DNA of 64,000 bases from NCBI RefSeq assembly GCF_041435055.1, contig NZ_CP108002.1, positions 3,162,001-3,226,000 on the forward strand, written 5' to 3'. A model generated the notes under the pieces. That model did no database searches. It saw nothing but the letters and a program-made list of their open reading frames with translations, and had not been told where the DNA came from. Numbering within the stretch: the first letter of the stretch is position 1; each line of letters starts with the position of its first letter. Made by a program: the position numbers and the translations under genes. Shown here one piece after another: positions 8,738 through 17,324 of the stretch. This DNA comes from Streptomyces sp. NBC_00341 (GTDB taxonomy: Bacteria > Actinomycetota > Actinomycetes > Streptomycetales > Streptomycetaceae).

Positions 8738-9490
8738 TCAGATCTCGTAGACCGCGCCCGGTACCGCCAGCTCGCTCGGGCCGTCGAAGACCTCGCGGGC
8801 GTCGGAGAGGTTGCGGCCGGCGTCGGTCCACGGCGGGATGTGCGTGAGGACCAGGCGCCCCGCCCCGGCGCGGGCGGCGAACTCGCCCGCCTGGCGGCCA
8901 TTCAGGTGGAGGTCCGGGATGTCCTCCTTGCCGTGGACGAACGACGCCTCGCAGAGGAAGAGGTCGACGCCCTCGGCCAGCTCGTCCAGGGCCTCGCAGG
9001 GGCCGGTGTCGCCGGAGTACGTGAGCGAGCTGCCGCCGTGCTCGATCCGGATGCCGAACGTCTCGACGGGGTGGCGGAGCTTCTCCGTACGGACCGAGAA
9101 GGGGCCGATCTCGAACGAGCCCGGCTTCAGCGTGTGGAAGTCGAAGACCTCGCCCATCGCGTGGTCGGACGGGGTGTCGGCGTGGGCGGTGGTGAGCCGC
9201 TGCTCGGTGCCGTCGGGTCCGTAGACCGGGATGGGGGCCGGGCGTCCGCCCTCGTGCGGGTAGTAGCGGACGACGAAGTACGCGCACATGTCGATGCAGT
9301 GATCGGCATGGAGATGGCTGAGGAAGATGGCGTCGAGGTCGTAGAGACCGACATGGCGCTGCAGCTCGCCGAGGGCGCCGTTGCCCATGTCGAGGAGCAG
9401 CCTGAAGCCGTCGGCCTCTACGAGGTAGCTCGAACAGGCTGATCCCGCTGACGGGAACGAGCCGGAGCATCCGACGACGGTGAGCTTCAT
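8738..9490 (-). CDS. MBL-fold metallo-hydrolase (RNase Z / cyclic-nucleotide phosphodiesterase-like)
   Basis: 250 aa. A metallo-beta-lactamase fold is indicated by the HxHxDH metal motif SHLHADH (His59, His61, Asp63, His64), the GDTG metal loop, EASF and the C-terminal LTHIPPWTD histidine. The start MKLTVVGCSGS is typical of actinobacterial short RNase Z-like proteins next to cysM. Some Mycobacterium homologues cleave 2',3'-cyclic nucleotides; the substrate here is not known. ATG at 9488-9490. It lies downstream of cysM but is separated by a terminator and about 400 bases of palindrome-rich DNA. Confidence 0.85.
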   Translation of the reverse strand: MKLTVVGCSGSFPSAGSACSSYLVEADGFRLLLDMGNGALGELQRHVGLYDLDAIFLSHLHADHCIDMCAYFVVRYYPHEGGRPAPIPVYGPDGTEQRLTTAHADTPSDHAMGEVFDFHTLKPGSFEIGPFSVRTEKLRHPVETFGIRIEHGGSSLTYSGDTGPCEALDELAEGVDLFLCEASFVHGKEDIPDLHLNGRQAGEFAARAGAGRLVLTHIPPWTDAGRNLSDAREVFDGPSELAVPGAVYEI

Positions 9491-9735
9491 GGAGCGTGAA
9501 CCTCCGAGACGTGGGAACGGGGAGGGTTCGTGCGGTTCGTGGAGCGGTTTGTTGAGCGTAAGGCGCGAAAGAGCTGGTCGCTCCTTTGCGGCGGGCCGTT
9601 GTGGGGGAACTCACCTGCGCTGTCACCGGTTCGATGGAAGGGGGGCGCCCCTGGGGGCGCGGCAGGCGGGAGGTGCGCCTGCGGCGGGCCTGTTCCCCGC
9701 CCCTTCCCGTCCGGGGCTCCGCCCCGGACCCCGCG

Positions 9736-9784
9736 CCTCAAACGCCGGCGAGGCCGGGAACTCAAGCCCCTCCGGCGATTGAGG
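9736..9784. repeat. Dispersed intergenic palindromic element (copy 1)
   Basis: Imperfect inverted repeat with outer arms at 9736-9748 and 9772-9784. The same half-site occurs in the large inverted repeat near 44.5-44.9 kb (44536-44556 and 44897-44917). Such GC-rich palindromes between genes are common in Streptomyces; their role is unknown. Confidence 0.6.
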
Positions 9785-9818
9785 AGCGGGGGTGCGGGGG
9801 CGGAGTCCCCGGAAACGG

Positions 9819-9866
9819 CGGACGCCGGGGGCCCGGACCGATACGGGTCCTGGCCCCCGGCGTCCG
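9819..9866 (-). terminator. Hairpin downstream of cysM
   Basis: 15 bp (9819-9833 with 9852-9866), one mismatch, then 5 bp (9835-9839 with 9846-9850) and a 6-base loop, 22 bases after the cysM stop on the minus strand. Confidence 0.85.
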
Positions 9867-9888
9867 GGGTGCGTTACAGCGTGTGGGC

Positions 9889-11117
<1,229 letters not shown>

Positions 11118-11174
11118 GGCGTGGGCTCCTGTCGAAGCGGAGTGGTGACGGTGGGCGTGGGGCACGCGGCTCTG

Positions 11175-11241
11175 CCCCCGCGCGGGGGTGGAACGGGTGT
11201 GGGGCGGTACGTGTGCGGGTGGCGCCCCGGCCGGCGGCGCC
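11175..11241 (-). promoter_or_regulatory. Two GC hairpins between leader peptide and cysO (possible attenuator)
   Basis: The 139 bases between the leader stop and the cysO start contain a short hairpin with five C-G pairs (11175-11188) and a palindromic GGCGCC...GGCGCC stem (11221-11241). Their position just after a Cys-containing leader fits transcription or translation attenuation. No run of T follows, so the mechanism is open. Confidence 0.4.
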
Positions 11242-11256
11242 TGACTCCGGCCCGGC

Positions 11257-11382
11257 TCAGGCCTCGCGGCCGGCGGCCCGGCGGTTCGTACAGATCGCGC
11301 TGGAGAGCCGGCACAGATCGACGTGCAGGCGCGCCACGAGCAGCATGCCCGGCGTCTTGTCGCTCACGTCATGGAGAACCAT
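11257..11382 (-). CDS. Putative cysteine-responsive leader peptide
   Basis: 41 codons from the ATG at 11380-11382, or 29 codons from an internal ATG at 11344-11346. The peptide contains LLVARLHVDLCRLSSAICT. The pattern RxHVDLxRxxSAxC is, from memory, the conserved core of short peptides annotated as putative leader peptides upstream of cysteine and sulfur genes in Streptomyces. Neither start has a strong ribosome site; the first could be leaderless. It ends 139 bases before cysO on the same strand. Too short for normal gene finding but well supported by motif and position. Confidence 0.75.
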   Translation of the reverse strand: MVLHDVSDKTPGMLLVARLHVDLCRLSSAICTNRRAAGREA

Positions 11383-11457
11383 GGGCTCATCGTATCGATT
11401 CCCGGTCCGGAATCTGGAATGTGATCTCACCTGATGGATGGTCGGTGTTCGACAGGT

Positions 11458-11485
11458 GGACAGGGCCGGGGTGGCGGCCCTGTCC
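11458..11485 (-). terminator. Hairpin downstream of mec
   Basis: 10-bp perfect arms (11458-11467, 11476-11485) with an 8-base loop, 31 bases after the mec stop. It suggests mec ends here and the leader-cysO-cysM unit starts from its own promoter. Confidence 0.7.
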
Positions 11486-11515
11486 GGCCGGTGCCGCGGG
11501 TGCCGGTGGCCCGGC

Positions 11516-11947
11516 TCAGGCGGCGTCGTGGGCGTCGACGACCTCGACGTCCTCCTCGGTGATCTCGCCGTCCACGATCCGGTACGAGCGGAACTGGAAG
11601 GGCCCGGCCCCGTCGGTGTCGGCGGTCGATACCAGGACGTAGTGGGCGCCCGGTTCGTTGGCGTAGGTGACGTCGGTGCGGGAGGGGTAGGCCTCGGTCG
11701 CGGTGTGCGAGTGGTAGACGATCACGGGCTCCTCGTCGCGGTCGTCCATGTCGCGGTAGAGCTTGAGGAGGTCGGCCGAGTCGAATTCGTAGAACGTGGG
11801 CGAGCGGGCCGCGTTGAGCATGGGGATGAAGCGTTCGGCGCGGCCCGTTCCGGCCGGCCCGGCGACCACGCCGCACGCCTCGTCGGGGTGGTCGGCGCGG
11901 GAGTGCGCGACGATCTGGTCGTACAGCGCCTGGGTGATGGTCAGCAT
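11516..11947 (-). CDS. mec: Mec-type JAMM metalloprotease (M67) acting on CysO
   Basis: 143 aa with a complete JAMM signature: Glu23, then His79-x-His81-x7-Ser89-x2-Asp92, which binds catalytic zinc. In M. tuberculosis Mec removes cysteine from the CysO-cysteine adduct, regenerating CysO. Its place upstream of cysO-cysM in the same orientation supports that role. Given the Met-Asn tail on CysO here, Mec might also perform the first maturation cut; this is inference. ATG at 11945-11947. Confidence 0.9.
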   Translation of the reverse strand: MLTITQALYDQIVAHSRADHPDEACGVVAGPAGTGRAERFIPMLNAARSPTFYEFDSADLLKLYRDMDDRDEEPVIVYHSHTATEAYPSRTDVTYANEPGAHYVLVSTADTDGAGPFQFRSYRIVDGEITEEDVEVVDAHDAA

Positions 11948-11970
11948 GGCGCCCAGGATAGGACGACGGG

Positions 11971-12001
11971 CCACCGCGTACCGAGGGGTGGTACGCGGTG
12001 G
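11971..12001 (-). terminator. Hairpin downstream of the amino acid permease gene
   Basis: 12-bp perfect arms (11971-11982, 11990-12001) with a 7-base loop, 38 bases beyond the permease stop and upstream of mec. Confidence 0.8.
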
Positions 12002-12039
12002 CCCGCATCGTGGAAGTGCCCGGGTCGCGGGCGCAGGGC

Positions 12040-13473
12040 TCAGCGGCCGGTGAAGGCCTTGTTCGCGGGGTTGCGGGCCTTGAGGACCAGGTAGGAGACG
12101 CCCAGGATCAGGGCCCACAGGGGGGCGCAGTACAGCGAGATCCGGGCATCCTTGTCGATGCCCATCATCACGATGACCAGGCCGAGGAAGGCGAGCGCGA
12201 AGACGCTGGTGTACGGGGCTCCGGGGGCCCGGAAGCTGGACTGCGGGAGGACTCCGCGGTCGGCCAGGCGGCGGTAGCGGAGCTGGCTGACCAGGATCAT
12301 GATCCAGGCCCACATGCCGGAGATGGTGGCGAAGGAGACGACGTAGGTGAAGGCGTCGCCGGGCCACTGGTAGTTGATCCAGACGCCGACGAGCATCAGG
12401 GCGGCCGAGACGGTGGTGCCGACGAGCGGGGTGCCGCTCCTGGTCAGCCGGGTGAAGACCTTCGGGCCCTGGCCGTTGAGCGCGAGGTCGCGCAGCATGC
12501 GGCCGGTGGAGTACATCCCGGAGTTGCAGGACGAGAGCGCCGCGGTCAGGACGACGAAGTTGACGATGCCCGCGCCGAGGCCGAGCCCCATCTTCTGGAA
12601 GGCCTCGACGAACGGGGAGACGTCCGGCGAGAACTCGGTCCAGGGGACCACCGAGAGGATCATGACGAGCGCGCCGATGTAGAAGACGGCGATGCGCCAC
12701 GGCACGGTGTTGATGGCCTTGGGCAGCACGGTCTTCGGGTCCTTGGACTCGCCCGCGGTGACGCCGACGAGTTCGACGGCGAGGAAGGCGAACATCACGA
12801 TCTGCAGGGTCATCAGGGTGCCCTTGATGCCGTGCGGGAAGAAGCCGCCGTCGGCCCAGAGGTGGGTGACGGACGCGGTGTCGCCGGCGTCGGAGAAGCC
12901 GAGGGTGAGGATTCCGGCGCAGATGAGGATCATGCCGACGATGGCGGTGACCTTGACCATCGAGAACCAGAATTCGAGTTCGCCGAAGAGCTTCACGGAG
13001 ATGAGGTTCACGCCGTAGAGAATGACCGTGAAGATCAGTGCGGAGACCCATTGCGGAATGCTGAACCAGAACGTCATGTACTGGGCCGCTGCGGTGACTT
13101 CGGTGATTCCGGTGACGACCCAGAACAGCCAGTACGTCCAGCCGGTGACGAAGCCCGCGAAGGGCCCGACGAATTCACGGGCGTACTCGGAGAAGGAGCC
13201 CGCGACCGGGCGGTACATGAGGAGTTCGCCCAGGGCCCGCATGATGAAGAAGATCACCAGGCCCGCGATCGCGTAGGCCAGGACGAGACTGGGTCCTGCC
13301 TTGGCTATGGCCTTGCCCGCGCCGAGGAAGAGGCCGGTGCCGATGGCCCCGCCGATGGCGATCATCTGGATCTGACGTGCCCCGAGGGCGCGCTGGTAGC
13401 CCTCGGCCGAGGTGGTCTCCGCGGCTGCGGCCGGTGGTTCTTCCGGTCCCTTTTCGACCTTCGCCGATGTCAT
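12040..13473 (-). CDS. Amino acid permease (APC superfamily, AAT family)
   Basis: 477 aa, about 12 membrane helices. The signature ALGARQIQMIAIGGAIGTGLFLGAG marks the AAT family (D-serine/D-alanine/glycine, proline or GABA permeases). It also has the conserved GELLMYRPVAGSFSEYA stretch and the ES(K/R)DP segment after helix 6. Exact substrate is not predictable. ATG at 13471-13473; a 23-residue polar tail precedes the first helix. It lies between the mec terminator and a 315-base promoter region. Confidence 0.88.
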   Translation of the reverse strand: MTSAKVEKGPEEPPAAAAETTSAEGYQRALGARQIQMIAIGGAIGTGLFLGAGKAIAKAGPSLVLAYAIAGLVIFFIMRALGELLMYRPVAGSFSEYAREFVGPFAGFVTGWTYWLFWVVTGITEVTAAAQYMTFWFSIPQWVSALIFTVILYGVNLISVKLFGELEFWFSMVKVTAIVGMILICAGILTLGFSDAGDTASVTHLWADGGFFPHGIKGTLMTLQIVMFAFLAVELVGVTAGESKDPKTVLPKAINTVPWRIAVFYIGALVMILSVVPWTEFSPDVSPFVEAFQKMGLGLGAGIVNFVVLTAALSSCNSGMYSTGRMLRDLALNGQGPKVFTRLTRSGTPLVGTTVSAALMLVGVWINYQWPGDAFTYVVSFATISGMWAWIMILVSQLRYRRLADRGVLPQSSFRAPGAPYTSVFALAFLGLVIVMMGIDKDARISLYCAPLWALILGVSYLVLKARNPANKAFTGR

Positions 13474-13788
13474 GAGGTGCGCCTTTCTCCATGCTGATCC
13501 GCGCCTCGCGACTGCGGATCAGGTCCTGATCCCCCCGGATATGGATGGAGTGCCGCCGGTGGTGACCGGTCGATAGCGCCGTCGGGGACAGGGGTGGCGT
13601 CCCCGAGTGGTCGTGAAGATCTATCACGGGCATCACGGGGGCTCGTCGGACATCATGTGGCGCATACCACAAGAAGAAGCGGACATCGGTGTTCAGGCAT
13701 CGCAAAAAAGGCTGATCGGGTGACGCGATCGTTATTCGGATTTGAGCGTCCGTTGAGCGAACACGTGCTGGTGGTGCGCGTGTGCGCG
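13474..13788. promoter_or_regulatory. 315-base intergenic region with operator-like inverted repeats
   Basis: No gene seen. It includes CTGATCCGC...GCGGATCAG (13494-13502 and 13514-13522) only 20 bases from the permease start, and CGTGA-N7-TCACG centred on AGATCT (13612-13628). The first could block initiation or translation of the permease; the second has the look of a dimeric-regulator site. An A-rich stretch (13708-13713) lies between them and the DUF2017 gene. Confidence 0.5.
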
Positions 13789-14373
13789 TTACGGCATCAG
13801 CGTCTCGATGAGCGTTTCCTGGAGGCCGCCCAGCCAGAGGTAGGCCATAACCATGGGCTTGCGCGGGTCGCTGTCGGGGAGCCGGTAGAGCGAGCCCTCC
13901 TCGCCGCCGTCCTCGTCGGAGACCTCCAGCCGGGCGCCGATGGTGAGCCGCAGGTCGTTCAGGGTCCCCAGCCAGCTGCGGCACTCCCCCGCGTCGAGCC
14001 GGAGCACGGCGCCGCCTTCCCCGACGGGCGAGAGTCCGTCCAGGGTGCGTACGACCACGAGGGCGTCGTCGCGCTTGCGGGTGCGCAGGTCGTTCTCGGT
14101 GAAGCGGCGGAACTCGGCGGAGGCGGCGCGCAGTTCGTCGTCCTTGTCGCCGTAGGCCTCGGGGAAGAGGCGGGCCAGGGCGGGGTCGCTGGGCGGCTCG
14201 CTGGGCCCCTCGGCGAAGAGCGCGGCGAGCGGGTCCTCGCCCTCGACGGGTTCGTCGCCGGGGCCGATGAGCTCCAGCAGCTGGACGGCGAGGGAGCGCA
14301 GGATCGCGGTCTCCACCTCGTCGAGCGCGACGGCCGCGCCGCCGCCGGGGGTGGCCTCGAAGTGGCCGGCCAT
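13789..14373 (-). CDS. DUF2017 family protein encoded next to clpS
   Basis: 194 aa. Soluble, acidic, no signal. The C-terminal half is the conserved part (LRLDAGECRSWLGTLNDLRLTIGAR, then YLWLGGLQETLIETL). In actinobacteria a DUF2017 gene follows clpS almost invariably, and no biochemical role is established to my knowledge. Proximity suggests a link to Clp-mediated proteolysis. ATG at 14371-14373 behind GGAGA, 65 bases after clpS. The gene ends 315 bases before the permease. Confidence 0.85.
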   Translation of the reverse strand: MAGHFEATPGGGAAVALDEVETAILRSLAVQLLELIGPGDEPVEGEDPLAALFAEGPSEPPSDPALARLFPEAYGDKDDELRAASAEFRRFTENDLRTRKRDDALVVVRTLDGLSPVGEGGAVLRLDAGECRSWLGTLNDLRLTIGARLEVSDEDGGEEGSLYRLPDSDPRKPMVMAYLWLGGLQETLIETLMP

Positions 14374-14438
14374 GGGTTTTCTCCGATGGTGGTCGGGCGT
14401 GCGGGGCGGGACAGGGCGGAGCGAGGGGAGCCGCGGTG

Positions 14439-14744
14439 CTAGTTGCGGTCCTGGGTGAGTGTGGCCCAGAGCCCGTAGCCGTGCATCGCCTGGACGTCGC
14501 GCTCCATCTCCTCGCGGCTTCCGCTGGAGACGACGGCGCGGCCCTTCTGGTGGACGTCGAGCATGAGCTTGTGGGCCTTGTCCTTCGAATAGCCGAAGTA
14601 GGCCTGGAAGACATAGGTGACGTAGCTCATCAGGTTGACCGGGTCGTTGTGGACCAGCGTCACCCAGGGGACGTCGGGCTCGGGGACAACGAGGTTCTCC
14701 TCGGCCGATTCGGGACGTTCGATCTCTACGGGGGCGACGCTCAC
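14439..14744 (-). CDS. clpS: ATP-dependent Clp protease adaptor ClpS
   Basis: 101 aa. ClpS delivers N-degron proteins to ClpC/ClpA-ClpP. The hallmark substrate-pocket stretch is [15 protein letters not shown] and the second is [16 protein letters not shown]; the C-terminal part aligns with the ClpC N-domain-binding face. The 25-residue N-terminal extension is acidic, as in other actinobacteria. ATG at 14742-14744. Likely co-transcribed with the DUF2017 gene; divergent from pncB. Confidence 0.93.
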   Translation of the reverse strand: MSVAPVEIERPESAEENLVVPEPDVPWVTLVHNDPVNLMSYVTYVFQAYFGYSKDKAHKLMLDVHQKGRAVVSSGSREEMERDVQAMHGYGLWATLTQDRN

Positions 14745-14784
14745 CTACCCCATGCTGCCACCCGGGAGGGGGCATCGCACAAAC

Positions 14785-14834
14785 GGGCCCGGCACCGCGC
14801 CGGGCCCACCACCCCCATCTCGTCACTTTGACGA
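14785..14834. promoter_or_regulatory. Inverted repeats in the clpS-pncB divergent promoter region
   Basis: A GGGCCCGGC hairpin (14785-14793 with 14799-14807) is followed by TCGTCA-CTT-TGACGA (14820-14834), a perfect 6-bp dyad ending 21 bases before the pncB start. The CTTTGAC core resembles sites I recall for NAD-responsive repressors of the NrtR/NdnR group; that link is unverified. Confidence 0.5.
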
Positions 14835-14855
14835 AATAGGGGTAGCATCCCCGGC

Positions 14856-16184
14856 ATGAACTCTGCGGACCTTGGGCGACGGGTCGGTGTGCCCTCGACA
14901 GCGCTCTTCACCGACCAGTACGAGCTCACGATGGTGCAGGCCGCGCTGAAGGCCGGCACCGCCGACCGGCGCTCGGTCTTCGAGGCGTTCACCCGCCGGC
15001 TGCCCGAGGGGCGGCGCTACGGCGTCGTCGCGGGCACCGGGCGGGTCCTGGACGCGGTCGAGAACTTCCACTTCGACGACGAGATGCTCGCCTTCCTGCG
15101 CGACCAGAACGTCGTCGACGCCCCGACGCTCGACTATCTGGCCGATTTCCGCTTCAGCGGGGACATCTGGGGCTACCCGGAGGGCGAGGTGTACTTCCCC
15201 GGCTCGCCGATCCTGCGGGCCGAGGGCTCCTTCGCGGAGTGCGTGCTGCTGGAGACGGTGATCCTGTCGATCCTCAACCACGACTCGGCGATCGCCGCCG
15301 CGGCCTCGCGGATGTCGTCGGCGGCGGGCGGCCGGGGGCTGATCGAGATGGGCGCGCGGCGCACCCATGAGCTGTCGGCGGTGGCCTCGGCCCGTGCCGC
15401 GTACATCGGCGGCTTCGACACCACCTCCGACCTGGCGGCGGGCTTCCGCTACAACATCCCGACCGTCGGGACGAGCGCCCACGCCTTCACCCTGCTGCAC
15501 GACTCCGAGCGCGACGCGTTCCGGGCCCAGGTCGACTCGCTGGGGCGCGACACGACGCTGCTGGTCGACACGTACGACGTGACGGCGGCGGTCCGTACGG
15601 CGGTCGAGGTCGCCGGTACCGAGCTGGGCGCCGTCCGGATCGACTCCGGCGACCTGTTGCTGGTCGCGCACCGGGTGCGCCAGCAGCTGGACGAGCTGGG
15701 CGCGACGGACACGAAGATCGTGGTGACCTCGGACCTGGACGAGTACGCCATCGCCTCGCTGGCCGCCGCGCCGGTGGACGCGTACGGGGTCGGCACGCAG
15801 CTGGTGACCGGCAGCGGGCAGCCCACCTGCTCGATGGTCTACAAGCTGGTGGCGCGGGCGACCTCGGCCGATCCGGCGGACCCGCTGCGTCCGGTGGCCA
15901 AGAAGTCGCTGGGCGCGAAGACGTCCATCGGCGGCCGCAAGTGGGCGGCGCGCCGGCTGGACGAGGACGGGGTGGCCGAGGCCGAGGTGATCGGCACCGG
16001 CCCGGTGCCGCCGGAGCTGGCCGGCCGGCAGCTGCTGGTGGAGCTGGTCCGGGGCGGCGAGGTGGTCGCCCGGGAGCCGCTGGACGCGGCCCGGGAGCGG
16101 CACATCACGGCACGGGCGGGGCTGCCGATGTCCGCGATGCAGCTGTCGCGGGGCGAGCCGGTTCTTCCCACCGAGTACGTATGA
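14856..16184 (+). CDS. pncB: Nicotinate phosphoribosyltransferase
   Basis: 442 aa. Joins nicotinate to PRPP giving nicotinate mononucleotide in NAD salvage. Motifs: TDQYELTMVQAALKAG near the N-terminus, MGARRTHE, GGFDTTSD, GTSAHAFTLLH and the GVGTQLVTG phosphate loop. The ATG at 14856 lies behind AGGGGTAG. It is followed 85 bases downstream by a nicotinamidase gene on the same strand, giving two consecutive steps of the Preiss-Handler salvage route. Confidence 0.94.
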   Translation: MNSADLGRRVGVPSTALFTDQYELTMVQAALKAGTADRRSVFEAFTRRLPEGRRYGVVAGTGRVLDAVENFHFDDEMLAFLRDQNVVDAPTLDYLADFRFSGDIWGYPEGEVYFPGSPILRAEGSFAECVLLETVILSILNHDSAIAAAASRMSSAAGGRGLIEMGARRTHELSAVASARAAYIGGFDTTSDLAAGFRYNIPTVGTSAHAFTLLHDSERDAFRAQVDSLGRDTTLLVDTYDVTAAVRTAVEVAGTELGAVRIDSGDLLLVAHRVRQQLDELGATDTKIVVTSDLDEYAIASLAAAPVDAYGVGTQLVTGSGQPTCSMVYKLVARATSADPADPLRPVAKKSLGAKTSIGGRKWAARRLDEDGVAEAEVIGTGPVPPELAGRQLLVELVRGGEVVAREPLDAARERHITARAGLPMSAMQLSRGEPVLPTEYV

Positions 16185-16269
16185 GGCGCGGACGGGCCTG
16201 ATGGCCCTAGGCTCGGGGCCATCCCCGTAGCCGCCGCTCTTCCCCCTCCCCCACCTAAGGACACCCGCC

Positions 16270-16854
16270 ATGCACCGCGCCTTGATCGTCGTGGACGTTC
16301 AGAACGACTTCTGTGAGGGCGGGAGCCTCGCGGTGGCGGGGGGTGCCGATGTCGCCGCCGCCATCACGGACCTGATCGGTGAGGCCCAGCCCGGCTACCG
16401 ACATGTGGTGGCCACCCGTGATCACCACATCGACCCCGGCGCGCACTTCTCCTCCGCGCCGGACTTCGAGCACTCCTGGCCGCCGCACTGCGTGGCCGGT
16501 ACGGAGGGGGTGGGCTTCCACCCCAACTTCGCGCCCGCGGTCGCCTCCGGGGCCATCGACGCGGTGTTCGACAAGGGGGCGTACGCGGCGGCGTACAGCG
16601 GCTTCGAGGGCCTGGACGAGAACGGTGTGGGGCTGGCCGAGTGGCTGCGCGACCGCGGGGTGGAGTCGGTCGACGTGGTCGGTATCGCCACCGACCACTG
16701 CGTCCGGGCCACCGCGCTGGACGCCGTCCGGGAGGGCTTCGGCACGCACGTGCTGCTCGATCTGACCGCGGGCGTCGCAAAGGCGACCACGGACCGGGCG
16801 CTGACGGAGCTGCGGGAGGCGGGCGTGGTGCTCGCCGGCAAGCCTGTCGTGTAG
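16270..16854 (+). CDS. pncA: Nicotinamidase
   Basis: 194 aa, isochorismatase-like fold. It deamidates nicotinamide to nicotinate, feeding PncB. The catalytic triad is visible as Asp9 (VVDVQNDF), Lys102 (DKGAY) and Cys144 (GIATDHCVR); the metal ligands fit Asp51, His53 and His73. The sequence around Cys144 is near-identical in pattern to mycobacterial PncA, which also activates pyrazinamide. ATG at 16270. Confidence 0.93.
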   Translation: MHRALIVVDVQNDFCEGGSLAVAGGADVAAAITDLIGEAQPGYRHVVATRDHHIDPGAHFSSAPDFEHSWPPHCVAGTEGVGFHPNFAPAVASGAIDAVFDKGAYAAAYSGFEGLDENGVGLAEWLRDRGVESVDVVGIATDHCVRATALDAVREGFGTHVLLDLTAGVAKATTDRALTELREAGVVLAGKPVV

Positions 16855-16867
16855 CGGGAAGAGCCGG

Positions 16868-17200
16868 TCAGCTCTGCCGGGCCGGCAGGGCGGGCCTCAG
16901 GAGCGCCCGGATCGGGTGCCAGAGTTCCTGGGCCCGCTCGGGTCTCGCGCGCCACAGAACGCCGTCGGGATGGTGCAGGACGGCGGTGATCTCGTCCGGG
17001 GTGGGCGGTTCCGCGTTGCCGCGGAGGTAGACGGCGCGCAGGCCCAGATTACGCAGCCGGGTCAGTGCGCGGGCCCGGTTCGCCGCGTGCACCAGGACGC
17101 GGACCGGGGTGTCCGGCCCCACGCTCTGCGCCGGGCTCGACAGGGTGATCGCGACGACCACGCTGCCGTTCGGCAATTTGCTGAATCCTCCGCCTGCCAT
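16868..17200 (-). CDS. Conserved hypothetical protein of about 110 residues
   Basis: 110 aa from the ATG at 17198-17200, preceded by GGGGGAGTGCGGAG. Two further in-frame ATGs upstream lack a ribosome site. Soluble, alpha/beta-like, with a SAV-type regular core (VRVLVHAANRARALTRLRNLGLRAVYLRGNA) and PTPDEITAVLHHPDGVLWR. No family recognised. It is convergent with pncA (13 bases between stops), and its promoter lies against the protease terminator. Confidence 0.7.
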   Translation of the reverse strand: MAGGGFSKLPNGSVVVAITLSSPAQSVGPDTPVRVLVHAANRARALTRLRNLGLRAVYLRGNAEPPTPDEITAVLHHPDGVLWRARPERAQELWHPIRALLRPALPARQS

Positions 17201-17261
17201 ACTCCGCACTCCCCCGTGAGACATCGTGTCAATAAGGAACAGAACAAGAGGCACCTAAACA

Positions 17262-17299
17262 CGATCGGCCGCCGCCCGCTAGAGGGCGACGGCCGATCA
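17262..17299 (-). terminator. Hairpin downstream of the M6 protease gene
   Basis: GATCGGCCG (17263-17271) pairs with CGGCCGATC (17290-17298), and an inner CGCCC/GGGCG stem encloses a 6-base loop. It lies 26 bases beyond the protease stop. Confidence 0.8.
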
Positions 17300-17324
17300 T
17301 GCTCTGACCTGCGGTGTTACCGGA

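Larger units (their letters stand above)
9491..9888. other. 398-base gene-free stretch with palindromic repeats
   Basis: No convincing gene is seen; the open frames here are GC-driven. The stretch holds a 9-bp hairpin with 3-base loop (9709-9729), a pair of inverted CCTCAAACGCCGG / CCGGCGATTGAGG elements (9736-9748, 9772-9784) and the cysM terminator. The element at 9764-9784 matches 20 of 21 bases of one at 44897-44917, marking a dispersed intergenic repeat family. Confidence 0.6.

Noticed and set aside
9487..9765. 92-codon minus-strand frame upstream of the MBL gene, and plus-strand frames over it
   Set aside because: They lie in palindrome-rich intergenic DNA and encode Pro/Ala/Arg-rich sequence with no family features.
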